64,000 nucleotides of DNA, from contig JADJYS010000002.1 of NCBI GenBank assembly GCA_016719645.1, positions 1 to 64,000 on the forward strand, given 5' to 3'. The notes under the pieces were generated by a model. The model ran no database searches. It was not told where the DNA came from and saw only the letters and a program-made list of their open reading frames with translations. Made by a program: the position numbers and the translations under genes. This document shows positions 37,829 through 46,707 of this stretch, in pieces (positions within the stretch are counted from its first letter, which is position 1; every line of letters begins with the position of its first letter). Origin of the DNA: a bacterium (GTDB lineage Bacteria > Krumholzibacteriota > Krumholzibacteriia > LZORAL124-64-63).

Positions 37829-39900
37829 ATGCGCAAAGACATCATCATCAACGCGAATCCGCACGAGATCCGCATCGGCATCCGCGAGGACGGCGAGCTG
37901 GTCGAGCTGCTCATCGAGCGCGCCGACAGCAAGCGGATCGTGGGCAACCTCTACCGCGGCGTGGTCACCTCGGTGAAGCCGGGCCTGCAGGCGGCCTTCG
38001 TCGACATCGGGCTGGAGCGGGCGGGCTTCCTGCACGCCTCGGACCTGGTGCACGAGGACCCCCGAGTCGGTCGAGGCGGTCGACGGGCCGCTGCCCGCCG
38101 GCGGCGGCCGCAGCGGGCGCAACGCCCAGGTCCCCGACATCGGCGACATGCTGAAGGTCGGCGACAAGATCCTGGTCCAGGTCACCAAGGAGCCCATCAG
38201 CAGCAAGGGCCCGCGCCTGACCGCCGACATCAGCCTGCCGGGCCGCTTCCTGGTCTACATGCCCAAGGGCCACCACGTGGGCGTCTCGCGCAAGATCGAG
38301 GACCGCCGCGAGCGCGTGCGCCTCAAGCGCATCCTGCAGGAGGCCCGCCCCGACGCCGGCGCCTTCATCGTGCGCACCGCGGCCGAGGAGGCCGAGGAGA
38401 AGGCCATCCGCGCCGACGTCAAGTACCTGTCGGACCTGTGGCTGACCGTCGAGGCCGCCGACCGCGAGGTCCAGGCGCCCGCCCTGGTCCACGAGGACGT
38501 GGGCATGGTCGTGGGCCTGATCCGCGACATCTTCAAGGACGACGTCGACATGCTGGTCATCGACGACAAGGACGACTACAAGCGCCTGCAGAAGTACGTG
38601 CAGATCTTCGCGCCCGAGATCAAGGACCGCGTCCGGCTGCACCGCGACGCGTCGGCCATCTTCGACCACTACGACATCGAGCAGGAGATCCGCAAGAGCA
38701 CCGAGCCCAAGGTGTGGATGAAGAAGGGCGGCTACATCGTCATCGAGCAGACCGAGGCGCTGGTCTCGATCGACGTGAACACCGGCCGCTTCGTCGGCCG
38801 CCACAACCAGGAAGACACGATCGTCGAGACCAACATGCTGGCCGCCCGCGAGGTGGCGCGGCAGCTGCGCCTGCGCGACATCGGCGGCATCATCGTGGTC
38901 GACTTCATCGACATGGAGTCCGAGGGGAACAAGAAGCGCGTGCTGAACGAGCTGCGCAACTCCCTGAAGAACGACCGCGCGCGCACCAAGGTCTTCCCGG
39001 TCAGCAGCCTGGGCCTGGCCGAGATGAGCCGCCAGCGCGTCCGCCCCTCGCTGGTCTCGTTCCTCAGCGACGACTGCCCCTACTGCCACGGCGCGGGCAA
39101 GGTGCTCAGCCTCGAGACGCTGGCCAACCGCATCGAGCGCGAGGTGCACCGCGTCCACCACAAGACCGGCGAGAAGCAGCTGCAGATCGTGGCCAACCCC
39201 ATGCTGGCCCTCTACCTGAGCACCGAGCGCGCCGAGCAGCTCGACGACCTCTGCAGCGAGCACGACATGGTCATCGACGTCACCGACGACCCCGGCCTGC
39301 ACCGCGAGAACTACCAGGTGCTGTCCCTGAAGTCGGACCGCGACCTGATCCAGGAGGCCGAGAAGCGCTTCCTGCCGCGCGGGCGCGGCAACCGGGGCCA
39401 CGCGGCGAACCAGCCGGCCGGCCCGGCGCGGGAGCGGTTCGACCGCGGGGAGCGCGCCGCGCGCCCCGACCGGCCCGAACGCGTCGACCGGCCCGAACGT
39501 GCCGACCGGCCCGAACGCCGACCGCCCCGAGCGCGAGGACGAAGACGACCGCCTGGACCGGCTGCAGCGGCCGGAGCCCGAGGAGCGCGACGAACGCGAC
39601 GAAGAGGTGGCGGCCCCGCGTGATCGCTCCGCCGGACCGCGACGCCGGCCCGCCGGGACGTCCCGCGCGCGGCCGGACTACCGGCGCCCGCGGCTCGCCG
39701 TCGGCGGCGCGGAAGCCGCAGGCGACGACGCCGTCGCGGCGCCCGACGGCGCGGCTGCGGACGAGGGGAACGACGGGGCGCCGCGCCCGCGGCGGCGGGG
39801 CCGGCGCGGGGGGCGGCGGCGCTCGTCGCGGACCACGGGCGAGGCCGGCGCCGGCGGGGACGGCGGGTTCGCCGGCGGCGGCGCCGACGACGCGGTCTAG
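37829..39900 (+). CDS. rng: Ribonuclease E/G, with two apparent 1-nt insertions
   Basis: Correcting two extra bases gives 689 aa. It begins MRKDIIINANPHEIRIG with an S1-like domain (IVGNLYRGVVTSVKPGLQAAFVDIG). The first shift is in a run of five C at 38059-38063, after which PDIGDMLKVGDKILVQVTKEP continues. Catalytic Asp residues lie in VSIDVNTGRF and IIVVDFIDM, and the Zn-link is CPYCHGAGK. The second shift is at 39519 inside a charged tail with DRPER repeats; the tail continues to 39900 with Arg/Gly-rich sequence. It processes rRNA and mRNA. The L21/L27 genes that often follow are absent. Confidence 0.9.
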
Positions 39901-39923
39901 GCCGGGTCGTCGCAGGGCGGGAT

Positions 39924-40883
39924 TCAGCGGGGCGGCGTCGGCGCGACGTCGCCCCGCATCTGCAGGCGGGCCAGACGGCGGAAGTTGTCGGCGAGCGCCG
40001 CGTCGCGCGCGCCGGCCGGACCGCGGCGCAGCGAGAGCAGGCGGCGCACCGCGCCCTTCAGGCCGTATTCCAGGCACATCACGGCGCGGAACAGCGGCAC
40101 CTGCCGGGCGCCGCGGTGCTTCGTCACGAACAGCCGGTAGGAATGCTGGAACTGCGCGAGGGCGAAATCGCTGGCGCGCGCCGCCGCCCGGCCTTCGAGG
40201 TGGACGACCTCGGCGCCGGGGAAGTGGTAGACGTCCCACCCCTTCGCCGCCGCGCGGGCGCACCAGTCGGTTTCCTCGAAGTACATGAAGAAGCGCTCGT
40301 CGAGGCTGCCGACGTCGCGCAGGGCCTCGGCCCGGATCATCATGCAGGCGCCGACGACGTAGCCGACCTTGCGCGCGGGGTCGCCCGGCTCCGGGATCCG
40401 CACGAAGGTCACCCGCCGCAGCGCGGGCGGCCAGCGGCGGCGGTGGGACCCCAGCAGACCCAGCAGGTGGTAGCGCAGCGCGGGCTGGTTGCCGTAGGAG
40501 AACGTGGGGCGCCCGTCGGCGTCGGTCAGGGTCGGGCCGGCGGCGGCGGCGCGGGGCGTGGCGACCAGGAAGGCGTGGAGCGCCGCCAGCGAGCCCGGGC
40601 GGCAGACCGTGTCGGGGTTCAGCAGCAGGACCGCGGCGCCCCCGGCCCGCTTCAGGGCCAGGTTGTTGCCGCCGGCGAAGCCGAGGTTGCGTCCCGCTTC
40701 CACGAGGTCCACCCCGGGGAACTCGCGGCGCACGAACGCCGCCGACCCGTCCGCCGAGCCGTTGTCCACGACGATGGTTTCCGCGGGGAGGCCGGCCAGG
40801 GCGGCCTCCAGGGAGGCCAGGCACGGGCCGAGCAGGTCGCGCGTGTTCCAGTTGACGATGATGATCGACAGTTCGGGCGTCAT
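39924..40883 (-). CDS. Family 2 glycosyltransferase (rhamnosyltransferase-like)
   Basis: 319 aa. GT-A fold: LSIIIVNWNTRDLLGPCLASL at the start, VVDNGSADGS, GRNLGFAGGNN, the DXD-like LLNPDT and, near the middle, DERFFMYFEETDWCARA, which is the acidic acceptor-site motif of WbbL-like rhamnosyltransferases. It should add a sugar to a cell-surface glycan. No polysaccharide cluster is visible here. It ends 24 bp from the convergent RNase gene and starts 11 bp downstream of the rhomboid gene, so the two form an operon. Confidence 0.92.
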   Translation of the reverse strand: MTPELSIIIVNWNTRDLLGPCLASLEAALAGLPAETIVVDNGSADGSAAFVRREFPGVDLVEAGRNLGFAGGNNLALKRAGGAAVLLLNPDTVCRPGSLAALHAFLVATPRAAAAGPTLTDADGRPTFSYGNQPALRYHLLGLLGSHRRRWPPALRRVTFVRIPEPGDPARKVGYVVGACMMIRAEALRDVGSLDERFFMYFEETDWCARAAAKGWDVYHFPGAEVVHLEGRAAARASDFALAQFQHSYRLFVTKHRGARQVPLFRAVMCLEYGLKGAVRRLLSLRRGPAGARDAALADNFRRLARLQMRGDVAPTPPR

Positions 40884-40893
40884 GGCGCTCGCA

Positions 40894-41715
40894 TCAGTTC
40901 TTCCGGCTGGCCCGCCGCAGGGTCTCGCGCTCCTGCTCGGTCAGGCTGGCGAGCCCCTCGCGGGAGATCTTCTCCAGGATGCCGTCGATCTCGTCGCGGG
41001 GCGCGGGCGGCGGCGCGTCGTCCAGGACGTGGAAGCGCCCGCGGGCCCGGTTGCGGCGGCGCGCGCGGGTGTACTTCCGCCAGAGGGTGTCGCCGACCTT
41101 CAGGTAGAGCACGCCGAACAGGATGCCCCCGAGGTGGGCCAGGTGCCCCACGCTCGACGGGGTCCTGGTGGCCAGCAGCTCGAAGACCCCCAGGCCGATC
41201 ACGAACCACTTCACCTTGATCGGGATCAGGAACCACAGCAGCACGCGGCGCTCGGGGTAGAGCAGGCCGTAGGCGGTCAGGATGCCGTAGCCCGCGCCCG
41301 AGGCGCCGATCAGCGGGATGGCCGCGGTGGCCGGCTCGATGCGCGGCATCAGCAGCACGTAGACCAGGCCCGCGCCGATCCCGGTGAACAGGTAGTAGCG
41401 CAGGAAGGCGCGCTTGCCCCACTGGGAGTCGATCTCCGAGCCGAACATCCAGAGCAGGAACATGTTGAAGAAGATGTGCCAGAAGTTCTGGTGCAGGAAC
41501 ATGTAGGTCACGAACTGCCACAGGTACAGGCGGTCCAGGGCCTCGCGGGGCACCAGGCCGAAGAGGTGGTCGAAGGCGTAGCGCGTCTCGCCGTCGCCCA
41601 GCAGGAAACGCAGCAAAAAGACGGTGATGTTGGCCGCCAGCAGGGCCCTGACCGTGGGGGTCAGGGCGGGGCCGAAGCTCAGGCCGATCGATGGTCCCGG
41701 TCCGTTGACTCGCAC
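40894..41715 (-). CDS. Rhomboid-family intramembrane serine protease
   Basis: 273 aa, GTG start with GGGAG 8 bp upstream. Six membrane segments are visible. The catalytic dyad is Ser in GASGAGYGILTAYG and His in VGHLAHLGGILFG; FVTYMFLHQNFWHIFFNM is the conserved loop-1 region with HxxxHxxxN. The C-terminal ~70 residues are soluble and basic, then acidic. It cleaves transmembrane substrates; the target is unknown. Confidence 0.93.
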   Translation of the reverse strand: MRVNGPGPSIGLSFGPALTPTVRALLAANITVFLLRFLLGDGETRYAFDHLFGLVPREALDRLYLWQFVTYMFLHQNFWHIFFNMFLLWMFGSEIDSQWGKRAFLRYYLFTGIGAGLVYVLLMPRIEPATAAIPLIGASGAGYGILTAYGLLYPERRVLLWFLIPIKVKWFVIGLGVFELLATRTPSSVGHLAHLGGILFGVLYLKVGDTLWRKYTRARRRNRARGRFHVLDDAPPPAPRDEIDGILEKISREGLASLTEQERETLRRASRKN

Positions 41716-41813
41716 GCTTGACGCTCCCTTGGTCGCATCCCGGCCTCCAAGCTACAACATCGGCGATGCTCTGGCACGGGAAATGACCGATCCCGCGGCG
41801 CCCGGAACGCGAA

Positions 41814-41837
41814 GGGCGGGGACCGTCGTCCCCGCCC
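41814..41837 (-). terminator. Hairpin terminator after the SGNH lipoprotein gene
   Basis: A perfect 10-bp stem (41814-41823 with 41828-41837) closes a CGTC tetraloop, between the end of the SGNH gene (41862) and the start of the rhomboid gene (41715). It has no strong U tract on the minus strand (TTCG follows). Confidence 0.6.
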
Positions 41838-41861
41838 CGTCGCGCGCCGGCTCGCGGCCTG

Positions 41862-43262
41862 CTAGCGGAAGATGGCGTCCATCGCCCGGGCCGCCTCGGG
41901 GCTCAGGCCCGTGGCCGCCTTGTCGTCGATGGGGATCCCGTAGGTCGGGTCCCAGGCCAGGCCGGCCAGGTTGATGCTCGGGATCGAGGTGTCCAGCGCC
42001 TCGTTGATCGTGGCGATGAACCCGTTGGCCACGTGGCCGTAGCCGCGGTTGTTCGGGTGGATGCCGTCCAGGGAGAAGTAGGTCGTCGCTGCGGCGGCGA
42101 CCGGCGTCAATCCCGAACCGACGAGGGCCAGGAAGTGCGTGGCCTGGGCCTGGGACAGGCCGTCCAGGGCGGCGTGCGCATCGTACAGGTGGACGTGGTC
42201 GCGCTCGTCCACGGCCGCGGCGATGGCCGCATTGAAGCCGTCGACCGCGTCGGCGACGACGGCCGTCTCGGCGACGTCCAGGGTGTACTCCTGGGGCAGC
42301 GGCAGCCCGCCCATGCCCGCGGCGGCGAGGTAGCTCAGCGCCGGGAAGCGGACGAAGACCGCGTCGGCCTCGGTGAACAGGTTGGCGTCCGGCAGGGCGT
42401 CGGGCCCCGGCAGGCCGGCCAGGGTCCGGAACAGCGCCTTGGGCATGAAATAGGGCGTGCTGGCGATGTCAGGCACGTTGGCCGTGATGATGATCGGCTC
42501 GAAGCCTGTGCGGGCGAACACCGTGCTGGTGACACGGTCGAGCAGCGCTTCGTACATCACGGCGAAGGCCGCCGGCGGCGTCACGTTGGTGCCCAGGACC
42601 GGCTCGCCGCTGGTGGCGCCGCCGAGGGCGTCGTTGTTGCCCAGCCAGCAGGTGACCAGGGTCGGCCCCAGCGACGCGGCCTGGTCGCACATGACCACGC
42701 CGCCGAAGACGCTGTTGCGCAGGATGAAGTCGAAGTACGAGTTGCCCGGCGACTGGCTGTTGGCCGAGCTGGTGGCGTTCATGCCGTCGGACAGCGTCGC
42801 GCCCGGCACGCCCAGGTTCTGGTAGGCCACCGGCCACTGGGCGGTCAGCAGCAGCGTGCTCTGGATGTCCGTGCGCAGCGTCGAATCGACCACCGCGATA
42901 CTCGCGCCGTTGGAGTGCAGTACTCCGGCCGCATAGTTGGTGTTCACGAGGGACGTGCTGCCGATGCCCGGCATCGCGATCAGCGGCTGCATGAACGAGC
43001 CCGCGGGGTAGCCCAGCGCCGAGGCGATGAGCTGCGGGTAGGAGTTGACCTGCCCGTTCCTGACCAGGCCGCCGTCCATGAAGCCGGCGGTGAGGCTGTT
43101 GCCGATGGCCACGTAGTTGGAGAAGATCGCCTCGCCGGTCGGCTGCTCGATGGTCAGATCCACCGGCTCGGGGGTGTCGACGCCGCAGCCCGCGGCCAGG
43201 AGGGCCAGCAGGACGGCGGCGGCCGCCGGGATCTTCGTCAGGGTCGTGGTGTGCTTGTTCAT
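41862..43262 (-). CDS. SGNH/GDSL-type hydrolase lipoprotein
   Basis: 466 aa, ATG after AGGAAAGGAGGACCGCG. The lipobox LLAAGC anchors it to the envelope. SGNH blocks are visible: GNSLTAGFMDG with the nucleophile Ser, a Gly in PGATLSDGMNA, GNNDAL with the Asn, and DGIHPNNRGY with the Asp-His pair. It is an esterase or lipase of the outer-membrane-associated type. It lies 15 bp downstream of a FadL-like porin gene, so both probably serve uptake of lipids or hydrophobic esters. Confidence 0.9.
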   Translation of the reverse strand: MNKHTTTLTKIPAAAAVLLALLAAGCGVDTPEPVDLTIEQPTGEAIFSNYVAIGNSLTAGFMDGGLVRNGQVNSYPQLIASALGYPAGSFMQPLIAMPGIGSTSLVNTNYAAGVLHSNGASIAVVDSTLRTDIQSTLLLTAQWPVAYQNLGVPGATLSDGMNATSSANSQSPGNSYFDFILRNSVFGGVVMCDQAASLGPTLVTCWLGNNDALGGATSGEPVLGTNVTPPAAFAVMYEALLDRVTSTVFARTGFEPIIITANVPDIASTPYFMPKALFRTLAGLPGPDALPDANLFTEADAVFVRFPALSYLAAAGMGGLPLPQEYTLDVAETAVVADAVDGFNAAIAAAVDERDHVHLYDAHAALDGLSQAQATHFLALVGSGLTPVAAAATTYFSLDGIHPNNRGYGHVANGFIATINEALDTSIPSINLAGLAWDPTYGIPIDDKAATGLSPEAARAMDAIFR

Positions 43263-43277
43263 CGCGGTCCTCCTTTC

Positions 43278-44600
43278 CTAGAAGCGGTAGCCGACGCCGA
43301 CGCCGAAGATGTGGGCGTAGGAGTCGTAGCTGCCGGCGGGGTTGAATTCGGTCTCGAACGACTGCTGGACGCCGTCCTCGACGTTGCTGCGCTCCTCGAA
43401 GTTCACGCCCATGTAGGTGCCGGTCAGCGTGATCTTCTCGGTGGCGCGCAGCTGCAGGCCGAACGAGTAGTCGTTGCGGCTGGCGTCGGGCAGCAGCGGG
43501 CTCATCGAGCCGACCGGCTGCGGGCTCTCGTCGCGCACGTAGCCGCCCATGGCCAGCAGCTGCGGCGTGACCTGGTACTGGGCGCCGAAGCGCAGCTGCA
43601 GCACGTCCTCGTAGTCCTCGCGGATCGTCTGGTCCAGCGCGGTGCCGTCGAAGTCCAGGGCCAGCTCGTCGAAGAAGCCCCAGCCGAAGTGCACGACGTC
43701 GAACTCGACGCGGGCCTTCTCGGTGGCCTGGTAGGCGACGCCGGCGGCGAGCATGTGGGGCAGCTTCAGGTCGGCGACGCCGTCGTGCTCCGCGCCGCCG
43801 AGGGCCGCGATCTGGGCGTCGACGGTGGCGGTCAGCGCGGCGGGCGCGACGTTGGTCAGCGTCAGCTTGCCGTCGCGGACCTCCATCTTCTTCTGGTGGT
43901 GGTACATCACGCCGAAGGTGACCTTCGGGCTGGCCTTGACCATCAGGCCCATCACGGGCGTCACGTTGATGCGGCTGGTGCCCTCGATGCGGGCGTCCAG
44001 CACGTCGACGTAGGGGTCGGCCTCGGGATCGGTGCCGAAGTGGACCGCCGAGCGCTTGTTGAGCTGGATGTCGGCGTAGCCGATGTCCAGGCCGAACGCG
44101 ACGCCGACCGTCTCCTCGACCTTCCAGCTCAGCGCCGGGGTCACGTAGACGGTCGCCAGGTCGACGTCGTAGCTCGCGCGCCGGCCGACCCAGGCCTCGG
44201 GGTCCGCCCACTCGACGCCCAGGCCGAAGGGCGCCGACAGGCCGACGCCGTAGGTCAGGTCGCCCACGTTGCGGTACCAGTAGGCTCCCGGGATGGGGAA
44301 GGACTGGTCGACGGTCTTGCCGGTGGCGTAGCTGCCGTCGGGGCGGCGCGCGCCGGTGAACTCCGACGAGGGGATGACCGGCATCAGGTTGAGGTCCACC
44401 GCCATCCCGTCCAGGAAGGCCAGGCCGGCGGGGTTGTAGAAGATGGCCGAGCCGTCGTCCGCCGTGGCGGTGAACGCGCCGCCCAGGGCGGTGGCCCGCG
44501 CGCCGGCCTCGTAGATGTTGAAGCCGCCTGCCGCGGCCGTGCCCGCCAGCAGCAGGGTCGCCGCGCCGGCGAGCAGGATCGCCGCTCGGGTCCTTGTCAT
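43278..44600 (-). CDS. OmpP1/FadL/TodX-family outer-membrane transporter
   Basis: 440 aa from the ATG at 44600, which has GAAGGAGG at good spacing; the frame continues upstream without support. A signal peptide (AILLAGAATLLLAGTAAAG) is followed by the FadL hatch signature GFNIYEAGARATALGGAFTATADDGSAIFYNPAGLA. It ends with an aromatic beta-barrel strand, GVGVGYRF. It moves long-chain fatty acids or other hydrophobic compounds across the outer membrane. An operon with the SGNH esterase is likely. Confidence 0.93.
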   Translation of the reverse strand: MTRTRAAILLAGAATLLLAGTAAAGGFNIYEAGARATALGGAFTATADDGSAIFYNPAGLAFLDGMAVDLNLMPVIPSSEFTGARRPDGSYATGKTVDQSFPIPGAYWYRNVGDLTYGVGLSAPFGLGVEWADPEAWVGRRASYDVDLATVYVTPALSWKVEETVGVAFGLDIGYADIQLNKRSAVHFGTDPEADPYVDVLDARIEGTSRINVTPVMGLMVKASPKVTFGVMYHHQKKMEVRDGKLTLTNVAPAALTATVDAQIAALGGAEHDGVADLKLPHMLAAGVAYQATEKARVEFDVVHFGWGFFDELALDFDGTALDQTIREDYEDVLQLRFGAQYQVTPQLLAMGGYVRDESPQPVGSMSPLLPDASRNDYSFGLQLRATEKITLTGTYMGVNFEERSNVEDGVQQSFETEFNPAGSYDSYAHIFGVGVGYRF

Positions 44601-44826
44601 CGCGCCTCCTTCAGGTGCAGGGGGGGCGCCGTGCGCCCCGGGTGACGGGCGTCCGCGACGCCACGCTGACACTCGGCATGGGGATGCAACCTACCACACG
44701 TTTGCGCAGCATTGAAACCGTGTTTTCCGCCGCCCAAGCCGCGTCGGCATGTCCGCGTCGATAAATTACCACATGATAAATATTGGCCCTGGCCCCGAAA
44801 TTGTCCTTCATCCGCCCCACTGTCGC
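44601..44826. other. Upstream region of the FadL-like gene
   Basis: No gene seen. The stretch 44760-44785 is unusually AT-rich for this genome (ATAAATTACCACATGATAAAT) and partly dyadic (TTACCACATGATAA), so it may hold the minus-strand promoter or an operator for the FadL-SGNH operon. No clear -35/-10 pair was found. Confidence 0.4.
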
Positions 44827-44961
44827 GGGTCTGCAATCTTGCCGTGACAGGGGTGTCCTGGAGGCCCCGCAGCCAGGATGGCGAAGGGGCCGGAAGGCCA
44901 AGCGCTCCGGGCACACGAGGTGCCCGGAGCGCGTCCCCTGTCACGGCAAGATTGCAGACCC
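44827..44961 (+). repeat. Structured element copy 1: 81-nt two-hairpin core in a 27-bp perfect inverted repeat
   Basis: Outer arms 44827-44853 and 44935-44961 are perfect 27-bp inverted repeats. The core 44854-44934 has hairpin A (weaker here, GGCCCC with GGGGCC plus GCC with GGC, loop AGGAT) and hairpin B (12-bp stem GCGCTCCGGGCA with TGCCCGGAGCGC, loop CACGAGG), joined by a GGAAG-containing linker. The right arm abuts the stop codon of the minus-strand ccsA gene with no gap, so it can act as its 3' end. The core is homologous to the two copies near 61.2 and 61.5 kb. Confidence 0.85.
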
Positions 44962-46707
44962 TTATTCCCAGCGACGGAAGCGGTCGCTCAAGTAGGAGGC
45001 CACGATCAGCCCCAGCATCAGCAGCGTCCCGATGTAGACCCAGCTCGGCACGGCGATCGCGTCGCCCTGCGCGTAGCTGTGCAGGCCCGACAGGAAGTAG
45101 TTCACGCCGAAGTAGGTCATCACGACCGAGGCGATGCCCGCGAAGCCGCCGGTGGCCAGCACCCAGGGCCGGTTCATGGCCGGGATCCAGCGGAAGTGCA
45201 GCACCGTGGCGTAGACCAGGATCGTCACCAGCGACCAGGTCTCCTTCGGGTCCCAGCCCCAGTAGCGGCCCCAGGACTCGTTGGCCCACACGCCGCCCAG
45301 CAGCGTGCCGATGCTCAGCAGGCCCACGCCGGTCACCAGCACGCGGAACAGCAGGCGGTCCAGCTTGATGATGGACTCGCGCACCTGCGGGCGCCGCGGG
45401 CTCTTCAGCAGGAACAGGATCAGGTTCAGCCCGCCCAGCAGCGAGCCCAGGCCCAGGAAGCCGTAGCTGCCGGTGATGACGGTGACGTGGATGTTCAGCC
45501 AGTAGGAGGCCAGCACCGGCACCAGCGGCCCGATGGCCGGGTCGAAGGTCGACAGCATGGCCACCGACAGGATCACCGCGGTCAGCAGCGCCGAGACGCC
45601 GGCCGACGAGCCGCGCCGGTCGCGCAGCTCGAAGATCAGGCCGGCGACGGCCGTCGCCAGGGCGATGAAGATGAGCGACTCGTAGCCGTTGCTCAGGGGC
45701 GCGCGGCCCGAGGCGATCCAGCGCAGCACGTACGCGTACAGGTGGAAGGCCAGCGAGCCGACGAACAGCGCCAGGCCCGCCAGGTACAGGGGGTGGCGCG
45801 GGGGGTAGGGCTGGCCGCCGCGGCGGGCCAGGCTCCAGAAGAACGCGAACAGCAGCACGGCGAAGGCCGCCAGGTAGGGCAGCGTGACGTTGCGGAAGGG
45901 GTGGGCCTTGTTCAGCCACAGCTCCGCCTTCAGCGAGCCGGCGCTGGGCAGGACGGCGGCGCCGTACTGCCGCTGCAGCGCGGAGGTCGCCTCCAGGCCG
46001 GCGCGGATGCGCTGCTGGTCGCCCGCCCGCAGGCCCGACAGCAGGCGGTCCATGGCCTCGCGGCTGCGGTCGGCCCACTCGGAACCGGGCTGCTCGAGCA
46101 CCCCGTTGAAGTCGACCCAGGTGTGGGCGGGGTCGCCGGCCACGGGGTAGAGGCGCAGGCTGCCGCCGTTGAGCACGTCCCAGAAGATGTTGAAGCGCTC
46201 GTCGAACAGCAGCAGCTGGCGCTGCAGCTTGGTGCGGTCGCGGTCGGGCGTGCGCAGGGCCTCGCGCACCGGCTCGGCCAGCACGTACTGGTTGCCGTTC
46301 AGCAGGCTGCTGGCGCTGACCCAGCGCGTCTCCGGGGAGACGCCCAGCAGCGACTTCAGCCCGGGGAAACGCACGGCCAGCACGGGGTACTCGAACCAGA
46401 ACTCCGGGTTGGCCAGCCAGGACATGTAGAGGTCCATGGGCTCCCAGCCCTCGAAGCTCTCCCGCTTGGTGATCTTCATCGAGATCTCGCGGGCCTGGGT
46501 GTCCAGCGGCTTCATGCGGCCGCGGAAATCCTGCATGGTCAGCGACTCGCACAGGGCGCGGTTCCCGTCGCCGAGGAAGTTCAGCTGCGGCGCCGCGGCC
46601 GGGGCGTGGTCGTGGTCGTGTTCGTGGTCGTGCATCTGGCCGGCGGCGGGGACCGCCCAGGCCAGGGCGAGCAGGGCGGCGCAAAGGGCAAGGTGACGCC
46701 GGGTCAT
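44962..46707 (-). CDS. ccsA: Cytochrome c biogenesis protein CcsA/ResC with N-terminal extension
   Basis: 581 aa from the ATG at 46707 (SD CAGGAGGACGCG). An N-terminal signal peptide is followed by a His-rich patch (MHDHEHDHDHA) and a ~260-residue periplasmic domain. The C-terminal part has about eight membrane segments and the tryptophan-rich haem-handling motif WGRYWGWDPKETW. Together with the overlapping ResB gene it forms the system II haem-ligation complex, attaching haem to apocytochromes c. The His-rich patch may bind a metal or haem. Confidence 0.93.
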   Translation of the reverse strand: MTRRHLALCAALLALAWAVPAAGQMHDHEHDHDHAPAAAPQLNFLGDGNRALCESLTMQDFRGRMKPLDTQAREISMKITKRESFEGWEPMDLYMSWLANPEFWFEYPVLAVRFPGLKSLLGVSPETRWVSASSLLNGNQYVLAEPVREALRTPDRDRTKLQRQLLLFDERFNIFWDVLNGGSLRLYPVAGDPAHTWVDFNGVLEQPGSEWADRSREAMDRLLSGLRAGDQQRIRAGLEATSALQRQYGAAVLPSAGSLKAELWLNKAHPFRNVTLPYLAAFAVLLFAFFWSLARRGGQPYPPRHPLYLAGLALFVGSLAFHLYAYVLRWIASGRAPLSNGYESLIFIALATAVAGLIFELRDRRGSSAGVSALLTAVILSVAMLSTFDPAIGPLVPVLASYWLNIHVTVITGSYGFLGLGSLLGGLNLILFLLKSPRRPQVRESIIKLDRLLFRVLVTGVGLLSIGTLLGGVWANESWGRYWGWDPKETWSLVTILVYATVLHFRWIPAMNRPWVLATGGFAGIASVVMTYFGVNYFLSGLHSYAQGDAIAVPSWVYIGTLLMLGLIVASYLSDRFRRWE

